Source: Mycobacterium sp. 1274761.0
Lineage (GTDB): Bacteria > Actinomycetota > Actinomycetes > Mycobacteriales > Mycobacteriaceae
Assembly: GCF_001668615.1 (NCBI RefSeq)
Contig: NZ_LZMC01000056.1
Coordinates: forward strand, 86,749 to 150,748
Length of the DNA stretch: 64,000 nucleotides
Direction of reading: 5' to 3'
The notes under the pieces were generated by a model. The model did not search any database and was not told where the DNA came from. It saw nothing but the letters and a program-made list of their open reading frames with translations. Numbering within the stretch: position 1 is the stretch's first letter; the number at the start of each line of letters is the position of its first letter. Shown piece by piece: positions 7,873 through 16,016 of the stretch. A program made the translations under genes and the position numbers.

Positions 7873-10095
7873 GTGAGCGAATTCGAGGCGCTGTGCGCCA
7901 ATGACGGTGACCTGGCCACGCTGCGCTCGTCGATCCGTGACTTCCTGACCGCTGATCGCGCCGCCCACGGCTGGGAGCCCGCGGTGGACTGCTGGCTCGC
8001 CAAATGGGATCCCGATTTCTCCGCCCGCCTGGCCGATGCCGGATTCGTCGGGCTCACCATCCCGACGCAGTACGGCGGCCCCGGGTTGGGTTATCTGCAC
8101 CGCTACGTGGTGACCGAGGAACTTCTGGCGCACGGCGCCCCGGTCGCCGCGCACTGGATCGCCGACCGTCAGGTGGCGCCGGGACTGCTCGCATACGGCA
8201 GCGAGGAGCAGCGTCAGCGGCTCCTGCCCCGAATCGTTGCGGGCAGGTTGTATTCGGCGATCGGGATGAGCGAGCACGGCGCGGGCTCCGACCTCGCCGC
8301 CGTGCAGACCCGTGCGGTCGCCACCGAGGGCGGCTGGTTGCTCAGCGGCACGAAAGTGTGGACCAGCGGCGCGCATGTCGCACATCAGATCGTGGTGTTG
8401 GCGCGCACCAGTCCGCAAGACCCCCAACACCGCCACGCTGGTTTCAGCCAGTTCATCGTGCCGACCGACGTCCCGGGCATCGCGATCAGCCCGATCGAGC
8501 TGATGAACGGCGAACACCACTTCAACGAAGTGACGTTCGACGAGGTGTTCGTCACCGATGCCGACGTCCTCGGCGAGATCGGCAACGGCTGGCACCAGGT
8601 CACCGCCGAACTCGGCTTCGAACGCAGCGGGCCGGAACGGATTCTGTCCACCGCGACGCTGGTGTTCGCCGCCGTCCGGGCGCTGGCCGAATCCGACATC
8701 GATGACCGCACCACAGCCGATGTCGGCGATCTGATGGCCCGCATGATCTCGCTGCGCCAACTGTCGATCTCGGTCGCGCGGGCGCTGTCCAACGGTGAGG
8801 ACGCCGCTAGCCGAGCCGCACTCGTCAAGGACCTCGGCACCCGCTTCGAGCAGGACACGGTGGAGCTGGTGGCCGATCTGATCGACAGCGTGGACGCCGG
8901 ATCGCCGCAGCACCGCCGGCTGCGGGCACTGCTGGCCACCGCAAGGCTGCACTCGCCGATGTTCACCCTCCGCGGCGGGACCAACGAAGTGCTTCGCGGT
9001 GTGGTGGCCAAGAGCCTGGACCGATCCACGCTCTACAGGTCCGCGGGCGGAAACGAGCTGACGGCCCTCGTCGACGACGTCGGCCGCCGTTCGTTCGACG
9101 CCCGTCTCGGCCATCGCAGCCTGCCCGAAGAGTTCGACGGCGCGCTGTGGCACACCCTCGAGGCAACCGGGCTGAGCCGGCTGACCAGCGGCCAGGACGC
9201 AGCCCCCGCCGAGGCAGCGATCATGCTGGCGGGACTCGCGCGCCACGCGTGCGCCGTGCCGATTGCGGAGACCGACCTGTTGGCCGCCTGGCTTGCCGGC
9301 CGTGCCGGTGTTTCGGTGCCCGGCAGCGGACCGCTGACGGTCGCGATCGCCGATGCCGAGATCGTCGAGGGTCTGCTCCGCGGCACCGCCGAAGGCGTGC
9401 CGTGGCCGCATTCGGCGACGGCGCTGCTCGCTGCCCGGACCGCCGATGCGCTTCACGTCGGCGTGATCGACGACGCGTCGATCACCGTCGGCCATAACCT
9501 GGCCGGCGAGCCACGTGGCGCGTTCAGTTTCGAGCTGCCCGTCGAGCGGTTCACGTCGATAACGGCCGATACCGGTGACGAACTCGATCGCCGCGGCGCA
9601 TGGGCCCGCTGTGTGCAGATCGTCGGTGCGTTGGACGCCGCTGCGCGGCTGACCGTCGCGCATACCCGCGACCGGCAGCAGTTCGGCAGACCCCTGTCGG
9701 CGTTCCAGGCTGTCCAGCATTCGTTGGCCGCGATGGCTGGCGAGATCGAAAGGGCCCGAGCCGCAACGGATCTGGCCGTTGCCGCGGCAACCGACTACGG
9801 GTTCGACAGCGACCGGACCGACTATGCGGTGACGGTGGCCAAGGTGGCGGTGGGTCGCGCGGTCGCGGCGGTCACCACCATCGCGCATCAACTGCACGGC
9901 GCCATCGGCGTCACCCGCGAACACCAACTGTGGCTGGCCACCATGCGTGCACGTAGTTGGGCCGACGAGTTCGGCAGCACCGCCTTCTACGCGCGGCGGC
10001 TTGGCCGCTTGGCCTTGACCGCGCACGCGAGGAGCGAAAAAGGCACCGCCCCCGATCCGTGGGACGTCGTCGTCAGCGGTCCAACACCTCGTTGA
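7873..10095 (+). CDS. Fused double acyl-CoA dehydrogenase (two ACAD domains)
   Basis: About 740 residues from the GTG at 7873. The first half has the SEHGAGSDLAAVQT and LLSGTKVWTSGA motifs (substrate/FAD strand) and RGGTNEVLRGVVAKSL; the second half carries RDRQQFGRPLSAFQAVQH and HQLHGAIGVTREHQL (FAD/adenine-binding helices). This equals an alpha2beta2-type mycobacterial FadE pair joined in one chain. It should dehydrogenate an acyl-CoA, possibly a bulky or steroid-side-chain thioester, which is inference. The frame is open from 7795, and an ATG at 7813 has GGAGAG only one base away, too close for an RBS. TAGACT ten bases before the GTG looks like a -10, suggesting a near-leaderless message and the 7873 start. 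The 3' end overlaps the convergent nat gene by 23 bp. Confidence 0.85.
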   Translation: MSEFEALCANDGDLATLRSSIRDFLTADRAAHGWEPAVDCWLAKWDPDFSARLADAGFVGLTIPTQYGGPGLGYLHRYVVTEELLAHGAPVAAHWIADRQVAPGLLAYGSEEQRQRLLPRIVAGRLYSAIGMSEHGAGSDLAAVQTRAVATEGGWLLSGTKVWTSGAHVAHQIVVLARTSPQDPQHRHAGFSQFIVPTDVPGIAISPIELMNGEHHFNEVTFDEVFVTDADVLGEIGNGWHQVTAELGFERSGPERILSTATLVFAAVRALAESDIDDRTTADVGDLMARMISLRQLSISVARALSNGEDAASRAALVKDLGTRFEQDTVELVADLIDSVDAGSPQHRRLRALLATARLHSPMFTLRGGTNEVLRGVVAKSLDRSTLYRSAGGNELTALVDDVGRRSFDARLGHRSLPEEFDGALWHTLEATGLSRLTSGQDAAPAEAAIMLAGLARHACAVPIAETDLLAAWLAGRAGVSVPGSGPLTVAIADAEIVEGLLRGTAEGVPWPHSATALLAARTADALHVGVIDDASITVGHNLAGEPRGAFSFELPVERFTSITADTGDELDRRGAWARCVQIVGALDAAARLTVAHTRDRQQFGRPLSAFQAVQHSLAAMAGEIERARAATDLAVAAATDYGFDSDRTDYAVTVAKVAVGRAVAAVTTIAHQLHGAIGVTREHQLWLATMRARSWADEFGSTAFYARRLGRLALTAHARSEKGTAPDPWDVVVSGPTPR

Positions 10096-10885
10096 CGCGG
10101 GCCTCCACATCGCCGAGGCCGGTGAGCTCGATACCGAGCCGGTCGGTCAACGCGTCAACGACCTGCGCGGCGGTGTCGAAGACGATGCGCTCGCTTCCGC
10201 TCTTGCCGTGGATCGCGAGATTGCGGCCGCGCAGATTCCACCGCGCGTCGTCGGTGATGAGCGCGACGGACAGCCCCGTCACGAAGCCGGACTGCGGATA
10301 CGTTGACACATACCAACTTCCGACCTGACGGTCGATCATCGGAAACGGTCGCGTGCTGAACAGATACAGCGGCTCCCACTTTCCGCGGATCTCGCTTTCC
10401 AGGATCAAGCCGTCATCGTGCGATCGGATCCGGTACGGCTCGTGACGGGTCTGCTGGACCGTGTCGGTCTCCAGCCGGATCGGCGAGGTCAATGTCTGGC
10501 CACCGAACCCGACGTCAACGAGATAACGGGCGTCATCGCCCGGCACTGCCACCGCAAGAGCCTGATGCGTCTGCGCCGGTAGTTCACCGCTGGTGTTCAT
10601 CCACACGACCCGGCCGCCGAGCACGTCGACACCAAACCCCAACCGGGACAACACGTACGCCATCACGCCGTTCTGCTCGAAGCAGTATCCACCGCGGCGG
10701 CGGTGCACCAACTTGTCGACCAGCGTCTCCGGCCGCAGATCCACCACCGGAACACCCATTAGCGGGTCCAGGTTCTCGAACGGAATGGTGCGGTTGTGCG
10801 CGGCCACCAGCTCCTCGAGGAGTTCGAGCGTCGGGTCCGTCGGACCGGTGTAGGAAACGCGCTGCAGGTAGGCGGCGATGCTCAT
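10073..10885 (-). CDS. nat: Arylamine N-acetyltransferase
   Basis: A 270-residue NAT enzyme from the ATG at 10885 (MSIAAYLQRVSYTGP); the frame opens seven codons earlier at 10906. The catalytic triad is recognisable: Cys68 in RRGGYCFEQNG, His in THQALAVAV and Asp in YLVDVGFGG. It should transfer acetyl or propionyl from CoA to arylamines and hydrazines by a ping-pong mechanism; in mycobacteria NAT acetylates isoniazid and in M. tuberculosis it is linked to cholesterol breakdown and cell-wall lipids. Length is typical (about 275-280). It is convergent with the fused FadE gene, overlapping it by 23 bp, and preceded by the duplicated palindromic element at 10932-11040. Confidence 0.93.
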   Translation of the reverse strand: MSIAAYLQRVSYTGPTDPTLELLEELVAAHNRTIPFENLDPLMGVPVVDLRPETLVDKLVHRRRGGYCFEQNGVMAYVLSRLGFGVDVLGGRVVWMNTSGELPAQTHQALAVAVPGDDARYLVDVGFGGQTLTSPIRLETDTVQQTRHEPYRIRSHDDGLILESEIRGKWEPLYLFSTRPFPMIDRQVGSWYVSTYPQSGFVTGLSVALITDDARWNLRGRNLAIHGKSGSERIVFDTAAQVVDALTDRLGIELTGLGDVEARVNEVLDR

Positions 10886-10931
10886 GGGTGCATGCTGCGC
10901 CCTCAACCGCGGTTCAGGTCAAGGCTTGATG

Positions 10932-11040
10932 GCGGGACTGCTCAACGCGGCCGAAGCCGCTTGACCGTCATCCCGCTAGAGCTGGATTGCGGGACTCCTC
11001 AACGCGGCTGACGCCGCTTGATCGTCATCCCGCTAGGGCT
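10932..11040. repeat. Two tandem copies of a nested palindromic element (57-bp period)
   Basis: Two imperfect direct copies start at 10932 and 10989. Each begins GCGGGACT and ends ATCCCGCTAG, so the outer ends (GCGGGA/TCCCGC) pair, and each contains an inner hairpin (GCGGC, 4-nt loop, GCCGC) followed by TTGA(C/T)CGTC. Differences between copies are few. It occupies the gap between nat and the 111-aa gene, both on the minus strand, so it would be transcribed as two stable stem-loops. It may be a terminator or processing element or a mobile REP-like palindrome. Confidence 0.7.
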
Positions 11041-11368
11041 TGCCGCGCGACGGCGTCTGCCCGGCGACACCGTGCCGCAGTGGCGTGTTGGCCTCCGCGG
11101 CCGTTGACTCCTGCACCGGCGAGCCGGCCGGGGTGTGGGTCACCCCGGGCGCGTTCGACGGATCACCCGCCGACGGCTGCGCGCCATCGTGCAGTTCCTT
11201 CAGCCGCGCGTGCAGCACCTCGAGCACCGGGATGCGGTTGCCGTGGGCGGTCTCGTGGTCGAACAGCTGCCGCAGCTGGGGCTCTTCCAGGCCGCGGATC
11301 CGGTGTCGGAGCTCAGGAAGGGACAGCTGGTCGTAGTCCGTGATGGGCAGTTCGTCGCTTTGAGCCAT
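11033..11368 (-). CDS. Conserved-looking 111-aa hypothetical protein
   Basis: Starts MAQSDELPITDYDQLSLPELRHRIRGLEEPQ and continues with LRQLFDHETAHGNRIPVLEVLHARLKELHDG, a helical region of about 60 residues rich in Leu, Arg and Glu. The C-terminal half is low-complexity Pro/Ala/Thr/Ser and probably disordered. The helical part resembles short mycobacterial proteins I have seen annotated only as hypothetical; I cannot name a function. Its stop lies inside the second copy of the palindromic element. It is followed upstream on the same strand by echA1, whose stop is about 37 bp away, so the two may be cotranscribed. Confidence 0.7.
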   Translation of the reverse strand: MAQSDELPITDYDQLSLPELRHRIRGLEEPQLRQLFDHETAHGNRIPVLEVLHARLKELHDGAQPSAGDPSNAPGVTHTPAGSPVQESTAAEANTPLRHGVAGQTPSRGKP

Positions 11369-11405
11369 GCCTTATCGGTTGCCCACCGCCGCGTCGGTGA
11401 AACGA

Positions 11406-12185
11406 TCAGGTGCCGGTCCACTTCGGCGGCCGTTTCTCGGCGAAGGCCACCGCGCCCTCTCTGGCGTCGTTGGACGTGAAGACAGGCGCGAGGATCTTGG
11501 TCTGCTTCGACCACATCTCCTCGGGACTCCAGCCGCGCGACTCGACGATGATGCGCTTGGTCGCGGCCACCGCGAGCGGGCCGTTGCCTGCGATCCGTTC
11601 CGCCAGCCCGATCGCCGCTTCCAGCGCCGAACCCGGCTCGGCGAGCAGGTTCACCAGGCCGAGCTGATGGGCCTTTTCGGCCGGCAGGTTCTCGCCGGTC
11701 AGCGCCAGCTCCATCGCGATCGCGTACGGGATGCGCTGCGGCAACCGCAGCAGACCGCCGCCGCCGGCCACCAGGCCGCGCTTGACCTCGGGGATACCGA
11801 ACGCCGAATCCTTGGATGCCACGATCAGGTCGGTGGCCAGCGCCAGCTCACACCCGCCGGCCAGGCAGTAGCCCTCGACCGCCGCGATGAGCGGCTTGGC
11901 GGGCGGACGCTCGGTGAAGCCCATGCCGCGGCCCTCGACGACGACGTTCTCGCCGCGCGCGAACGCCTTGAGGTCCATGCCGGCGGAGAAGGAACCGCCT
12001 GCGCCGGTGAGGATGCCGACCGACAGGCCGTCCTCACCGTCGAGCCGGTCCATGGCATCGGCCAGGCCCCTACTCACGTCCGCGTTCACGGCGTTCTTGG
12101 CCTTGGGCCGGTTGATGGTGATGATGAGGATCCGGTCGCGCTGTTCGACCAGGACGGCTGGTTCGTTGTTGGCTTCTTCGCTCAC
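11406..12185 (-). CDS. echA1: Enoyl-CoA hydratase/isomerase (EchA1, Rv0222-like)
   Basis: A crotonase-fold protein of 259 residues from the GTG at 12185 (VSEEANNEPAVLVEQRDRIL). It has ITINRPKAKNAVN, the oxyanion-hole segments FSAGMDLKAFARGE and AAVEGYCLAGGCELALATDLIVA, then FGIPEVKRGLVAGGGGLLRLP and a C-terminal helical domain ending KRPPKW. It should hydrate trans-2-enoyl-CoA to (S)-3-hydroxyacyl-CoA. The frame opens at 12224, but TAGCAT seven bases before the GTG fits a -10 element, suggesting a leaderless transcript starting at 12185; the length then fits M. tuberculosis EchA1 (about 262). In M. tuberculosis it follows lipC and Rv0221 directly; here a three-gene operon on the other strand intervenes. 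Confidence 0.88.
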   Translation of the reverse strand: MSEEANNEPAVLVEQRDRILIITINRPKAKNAVNADVSRGLADAMDRLDGEDGLSVGILTGAGGSFSAGMDLKAFARGENVVVEGRGMGFTERPPAKPLIAAVEGYCLAGGCELALATDLIVASKDSAFGIPEVKRGLVAGGGGLLRLPQRIPYAIAMELALTGENLPAEKAHQLGLVNLLAEPGSALEAAIGLAERIAGNGPLAVAATKRIIVESRGWSPEEMWSKQTKILAPVFTSNDAREGAVAFAEKRPPKWTGT

Positions 12186-12244
12186 CCGGGTGATGCTATC
12201 TATCGGGGGTTTAGCGGGTAACAAAGACTAGGTACTATGTAAAA

Positions 12245-12262
12245 ACTAGAACACGTTCTAGT
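12245..12262. promoter_or_regulatory. KstR-type operator palindrome
   Basis: ACTAGAACACGTTCTAGT is an 18-bp palindrome with a two-base centre. Its inner 14 bases, TAGAACACGTTCTA (12247-12260), match the published KstR consensus TNNAACNNGTTNNA at every fixed position. It lies 25 bp before the acyltransferase ATG at 12288 and 60 bp from the divergent echA1 start. KstR is the TetR repressor of mycobacterial cholesterol-catabolism genes, released by a steroid-CoA intermediate. Whether this genome's KstR binds here is inference. Confidence 0.75.
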
Positions 12263-12287
12263 CTGCCCGTGAGCGACAGGAATCCGA

Positions 12288-13130
12288 ATGGCCACCGACA
12301 CCCAGCCCTCCAAAAAGAACAAGCCCTCCAAAAAGAGCAAGCCGTCCGAGATCACGAAGTGGGATCCCGGTCTGACCGCACGCGTCGTGGGCCTCATGCG
12401 GCCGATCCTCAAGCGCTATTTCCGCTCCGAGGTGCGCGGGCTGGAGAACCTCCCCACCGGCGGAGCGCTGCTGGTGAGTAACCACTCCGGCGGCCTGCTG
12501 CCGATGGACGTGCCGATCCTGTCCGTTGACTTCTACGACAAGCACGGCTACGACCGGCCGCTGTACACGCTCAGCCACGACATGCTGATGGTCGGGCCCA
12601 GCGGTGACTTTTTCAAAAAGATCGGCTACATCAGCGCCAACCACGAGAACGCCGACGAGGCACTGCGCTCCGGCGGGCTGGTCGTGGTGTTCCCGGGCGG
12701 CGATTACGACGTGTATCGGCCCACGCTGGAGGAGAACAAGATCGACTTCGGTGGCCGAACCGGATACGTCAAGGCCGCATTGAATGCTGGGGTTCCGATC
12801 GTCCCCACCGTCGGTATCGGCGGTCAGGAGACCCAGCTGTACCTGACCCGCGGCACCTGGCTGGCCGAGCGGCTTGGGCCGATCGCCCGACTGGCGCGCG
12901 CCAAGATCGTGCCGATCTCGTTCGGCTTCCCGTTCGGCCTGAGCCTGGTCGTCCCGCCGAACATCCCGCTGCCGGCCAAGATCACCATGCAGGTGCTCCC
13001 GCCAATCGACATCGTCGCCGAATTCGGTGAGAACCCCGACATCGATGAGGTCGACGCACACGTCCGCCACGTCATGCAGCGGGCACTCGACGAACTGGCC
13101 GCCGAACGGCGCCTGCCGATCCTGGGCTGA
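12288..13130 (+). CDS. 1-acylglycerol-phosphate-type acyltransferase (LPLAT family, Rv1428c-like)
   Basis: A 280-residue protein. After a lysine-rich N-terminus with a duplicated PSKKNK/PSKKSK stretch, the PlsC-like core has VSNHSGGLLPMDVPILS (the NH motif, with the Asp placed further away than in the standard HX4D box), FFKKIGYISANHENADEAL and VVFPGGDYDVYRP (the FPEG-like motif), and a VPIVPTVGIGG segment. It probably acylates a lysophospholipid or related alcohol at the membrane; specificity is unknown. It is the first gene of an operon with fadD12 (5-bp gap) and lipO, behind the KstR-like operator. I recall the same trio as Rv1428c-Rv1427c-Rv1426c in M. tuberculosis. Confidence 0.85.
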   Translation: MATDTQPSKKNKPSKKSKPSEITKWDPGLTARVVGLMRPILKRYFRSEVRGLENLPTGGALLVSNHSGGLLPMDVPILSVDFYDKHGYDRPLYTLSHDMLMVGPSGDFFKKIGYISANHENADEALRSGGLVVVFPGGDYDVYRPTLEENKIDFGGRTGYVKAALNAGVPIVPTVGIGGQETQLYLTRGTWLAERLGPIARLARAKIVPISFGFPFGLSLVVPPNIPLPAKITMQVLPPIDIVAEFGENPDIDEVDAHVRHVMQRALDELAAERRLPILG

Positions 13131-13135
13131 CCGTT

Positions 13136-14785
13136 ATGGCGCTGCTGGACAGACTCGGCGACACCGTGGGCCTGGTCGCGACGATGCGACGCGCGGGCAT
13201 GATCGCCCCGCTGCGGCCCGACAAGTACGTGCGGATCGCGGCGGCTATGCGCCGCGAAAACGTCTCGGCCGTCTCGGGTTTCGCGTCGTCGGCCCAGCGA
13301 TGTCCAGACCGGCCCGGCCTCGTAGACGAGCTCGGCACGCTGACCTGGCGCGAAGTCGACCAACGCTGTGACGCGTTCGGCGCGGCCTTGCAGGCGCTGC
13401 CCGGCGGGCAGCCGAAGGTCATCGGCGTCATGTGCCGCAACCACCGCGGCTTCATCGAGGCGGTCGTCGCGGCCAACCGCATCGGCACCGATCTGCTGCT
13501 GCTGAACACCTCATTCGCCGGGCCCGCGCTGGCCGAGGTGGTCGCGCGTGAAGGCGCCGACGCCATCGTCTACGACGAGGAGTTCACCGAGATCGTCGAG
13601 CGCGCGCTGGCCGAAACACCGGACGCGACCAGGATCGTCGCCTGGACCGATGACCCGTCGGCGCACGGCGATTCGTTCACCGTCGAAAAGATGATCGCCG
13701 CGCATGCCAGGCAACAGCCCAAACGCGCCAGCGAGAAGCCCCGCACGATCCTGCTGACGTCGGGCACCACCGGCACCCCCAAGGGCGCCAAGCTGACGGG
13801 CGGAGATCCCGGCGCGCTCAAGGCCATCCTGGACCGAACTCCATGGCACACCGAGGAAGCGATCGTGATCGCGGCGCCCATGTTCCACGCCTGGGGCTTC
13901 TCACAGATGATCTTCGCCGCGACCATGGCGTGCACGATCGTCACCCGGCGCAAGTTCGATCCCGAGGCCACCCTGGAGTTGATCGACCGCCACCGAGCGA
14001 CGGGGCTGGCGGTAGTGCCGGTGATGTTCGACCGGATTATGGAGTTGCCCGACGGGGTACGCAGCCGCTACAGCGGACGATCCTTACGCTTCGCCGCTGC
14101 ATCGGGTTCGCGGATGCGTCCGGATGTGGTGACGGCCTTCATGGACCAGTTCGGCGACGTCATCTACAACAACTACAACGCAACGGAGGCCGGGTTGATC
14201 GCGTCGGCCACGCCCGAAGACCTGAGGGCGGCTCCCGACACCGCGGGCAAGCCTGCCCCGGGCACCGAGATCCGGATACTCGACAAGGACTTCCGCGAAG
14301 TGCCGACCGGAGAGGTCGGCCAGATCTTCTGCCGCAGCGGCACGCTGTTCGGCGGGTACACGTCGGGTCAGACCAAGGACTTCCACGAGGGCTTCATGGC
14401 GTCGGGCGACCTGGGCTACATGGACGGCAACGGCAGGCTGTTCGTCGTCGGGCGCGACGACGAGATGATCGTCTCCGGCGGCGAGAACGTCTATCCCATC
14501 GAGGTGGAGAAGACGCTGGCCTCACACGCCGATGTCGCCGAGGCGGCGGTGATCGGCGTGGACGACGAGCAGTACGGCCAGCGGCTGGCGGCGTTCGTCG
14601 TCCTCAACGATGGCGCATCCGCAACGCCGGACACCTTGAAACAGCACGTTCGCGAGAACCTCGCGAATTACAAAGTGCCGCGGCAGATCACGGTGCTCGA
14701 TGAGCTTCCGCGCAGCATCACGGGCAAGGTCGTGCGCAAGGAACTGCAGGCCCTGGTTGACGGGGTGGAGGAACCCGATGGGTAA
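13136..14785 (+). CDS. fadD12: Fatty-acyl-CoA/AMP ligase FadD12
   Basis: A 549-residue ANL-superfamily enzyme. The P-loop motif LLTSGTTGTPKGAKL, APMFHAWGFSQM, YNNYNATEAGLI (A5-like), ASGDLGYMDGNGRLFVVGRDDEMIVSGGENVYPIEVE (A8 hinge) and the C-terminal catalytic lysine in PRSITGKVVRKEL are intact, so it should activate a fatty or steroid-derived acid with ATP and CoA. It sits between the acyltransferase (5-bp gap) and lipO (8-bp overlap) and probably supplies acyl-CoA to them. The name rests on the conserved Rv1428c-fadD12-lipO order and general resemblance; individual FadD proteins are hard to tell apart by eye. Confidence 0.85.
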   Translation: MALLDRLGDTVGLVATMRRAGMIAPLRPDKYVRIAAAMRRENVSAVSGFASSAQRCPDRPGLVDELGTLTWREVDQRCDAFGAALQALPGGQPKVIGVMCRNHRGFIEAVVAANRIGTDLLLLNTSFAGPALAEVVAREGADAIVYDEEFTEIVERALAETPDATRIVAWTDDPSAHGDSFTVEKMIAAHARQQPKRASEKPRTILLTSGTTGTPKGAKLTGGDPGALKAILDRTPWHTEEAIVIAAPMFHAWGFSQMIFAATMACTIVTRRKFDPEATLELIDRHRATGLAVVPVMFDRIMELPDGVRSRYSGRSLRFAAASGSRMRPDVVTAFMDQFGDVIYNNYNATEAGLIASATPEDLRAAPDTAGKPAPGTEIRILDKDFREVPTGEVGQIFCRSGTLFGGYTSGQTKDFHEGFMASGDLGYMDGNGRLFVVGRDDEMIVSGGENVYPIEVEKTLASHADVAEAAVIGVDDEQYGQRLAAFVVLNDGASATPDTLKQHVRENLANYKVPRQITVLDELPRSITGKVVRKELQALVDGVEEPDG

Positions 14786-16016
14786 GCGCCGTCCCCTCTT
14801 CCGCGCGAGCCTCGAGCTCGCCAACGCCGCCAACGGTGTCCGGCCGTTCGGCCGCGACGGATACCCCACCGTCCCGGCGTTCTTCCTGGGCTGGCCCACC
14901 ACCGAGATGGCGCCGCTGTACATTGCCGGCTCCGTGCTGGGCGCAGGCTGGCGGTGGCTGAGGGGCGACTATGCGACGGGTCGGGGCCGAATAGCTCTGC
15001 TGCTCAAGGCAATCACGTGGGGGCTGCTGTATCTGATCCACCGCCGCAACGTGGCGTCGGAGCCCTATTTCGACACGCCGCTGCGGGACACCCTCGGCGA
15101 CGACTACGAAGCCGTTGCCGCGCAGTCGCAACCGATGGCGCGCCGGCGGCTGGCCTACGTGCTGCCCAACGAGCTCCTGCGCCGCCGCTACGTGGAGAAG
15201 ACCGACGTGGTGCAGTACGGCCCGCACCCGAAGGTCAACTTCGCCGACGTCTGGCGCCGTCGCGATCTGCCCCGCGACGGTAAGGCGCCCGTGTTGTTGC
15301 AGGTGCCCGGCGGCGGATGGTCTATCGGAATGCGCCGCCCGCAGGCGTATCCGCTGATGAGCCACATGGCCGAGCGGGGGTGGGTCTGCGTGTCGATCGA
15401 CTACCGGGTGAGCCCGAAGAACACGTGGCCGGCGCACATCGTCGACGTGAAACGCGCGCTGGCCTGGATCAAGGAAAACATTCACGAATACGGCGGCGAC
15501 CCCGACTTCGTCGCGATCACCGGCGGCTCAGCGGGTGGACACCTGTGCGCACTGGCCGCGCTGACGCCAGACGATCCGCAATACCAGCCGGGCTTCGAGG
15601 GCGCCGACACGTCGGTGGCCGCGGCGGTCCCGATCTACGGACGCTACGACTGGTTCACCACCAAGGGGCCCGGCCGCTGGGAGTTCGTGCTGATCCTGTT
15701 GCAGCGGTTGGTCGTCAAGAAGCGGCTGTCGAAGCATCTGCAGATCTACCGCGACGCATCGCCGATCACCCGCGTACGGCCAGATGCGCCACCGTTTTTC
15801 ATCCTGCACGGCGTCGATGACTCGTTGATCCCCGTTCCCGAGGCGCGCGAGTTCGTCGCCGCGATGCGAGAGGTCTCGAAGGAGACCGTGGTCTACTCCG
15901 AGATTCCACACGCTCAGCACGCGTTCGACTTCTTCGGATCGCCGCGCGGCTACTACACCGCCCACGCCGTGGAAAAATTCCTGTCCTGGGTGCATGCCCA
16001 CCGAGACGAGAAGTAG
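14778..16016 (+). CDS. lipO: Alpha/beta-hydrolase esterase of the HSL type (LipO-like)
   Basis: A 412-residue protein from the ATG at 14778, which has GTGGAGG about 8 nt upstream and overlaps the fadD12 stop by 8 bp; the frame opens earlier, at 14700, inside fadD12. A long N-terminal region with a hydrophobic LLLKAITWGLLYLIH segment near residue 80 precedes a hormone-sensitive-lipase-like domain: oxyanion PGGGWSIGM, nucleophile elbow TGGSAGGHL, Asp in FFILHGVDDSLIPV and His in IPHAQHAF. It should hydrolyse ester or acyl groups, probably at the membrane. Its stop abuts that of the convergent wax synthase/DGAT gene with no gap. Confidence 0.85.
   Translation: MGKRRPLFRASLELANAANGVRPFGRDGYPTVPAFFLGWPTTEMAPLYIAGSVLGAGWRWLRGDYATGRGRIALLLKAITWGLLYLIHRRNVASEPYFDTPLRDTLGDDYEAVAAQSQPMARRRLAYVLPNELLRRRYVEKTDVVQYGPHPKVNFADVWRRRDLPRDGKAPVLLQVPGGGWSIGMRRPQAYPLMSHMAERGWVCVSIDYRVSPKNTWPAHIVDVKRALAWIKENIHEYGGDPDFVAITGGSAGGHLCALAALTPDDPQYQPGFEGADTSVAAAVPIYGRYDWFTTKGPGRWEFVLILLQRLVVKKRLSKHLQIYRDASPITRVRPDAPPFFILHGVDDSLIPVPEAREFVAAMREVSKETVVYSEIPHAQHAFDFFGSPRGYYTAHAVEKFLSWVHAHRDEK

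Noticed and set aside
7870..10110. 746-codon open frame antisense to the fused FadE gene
   Set aside because: Shadow frame with no recognisable motifs opposite an enzyme with clear ACAD motifs.
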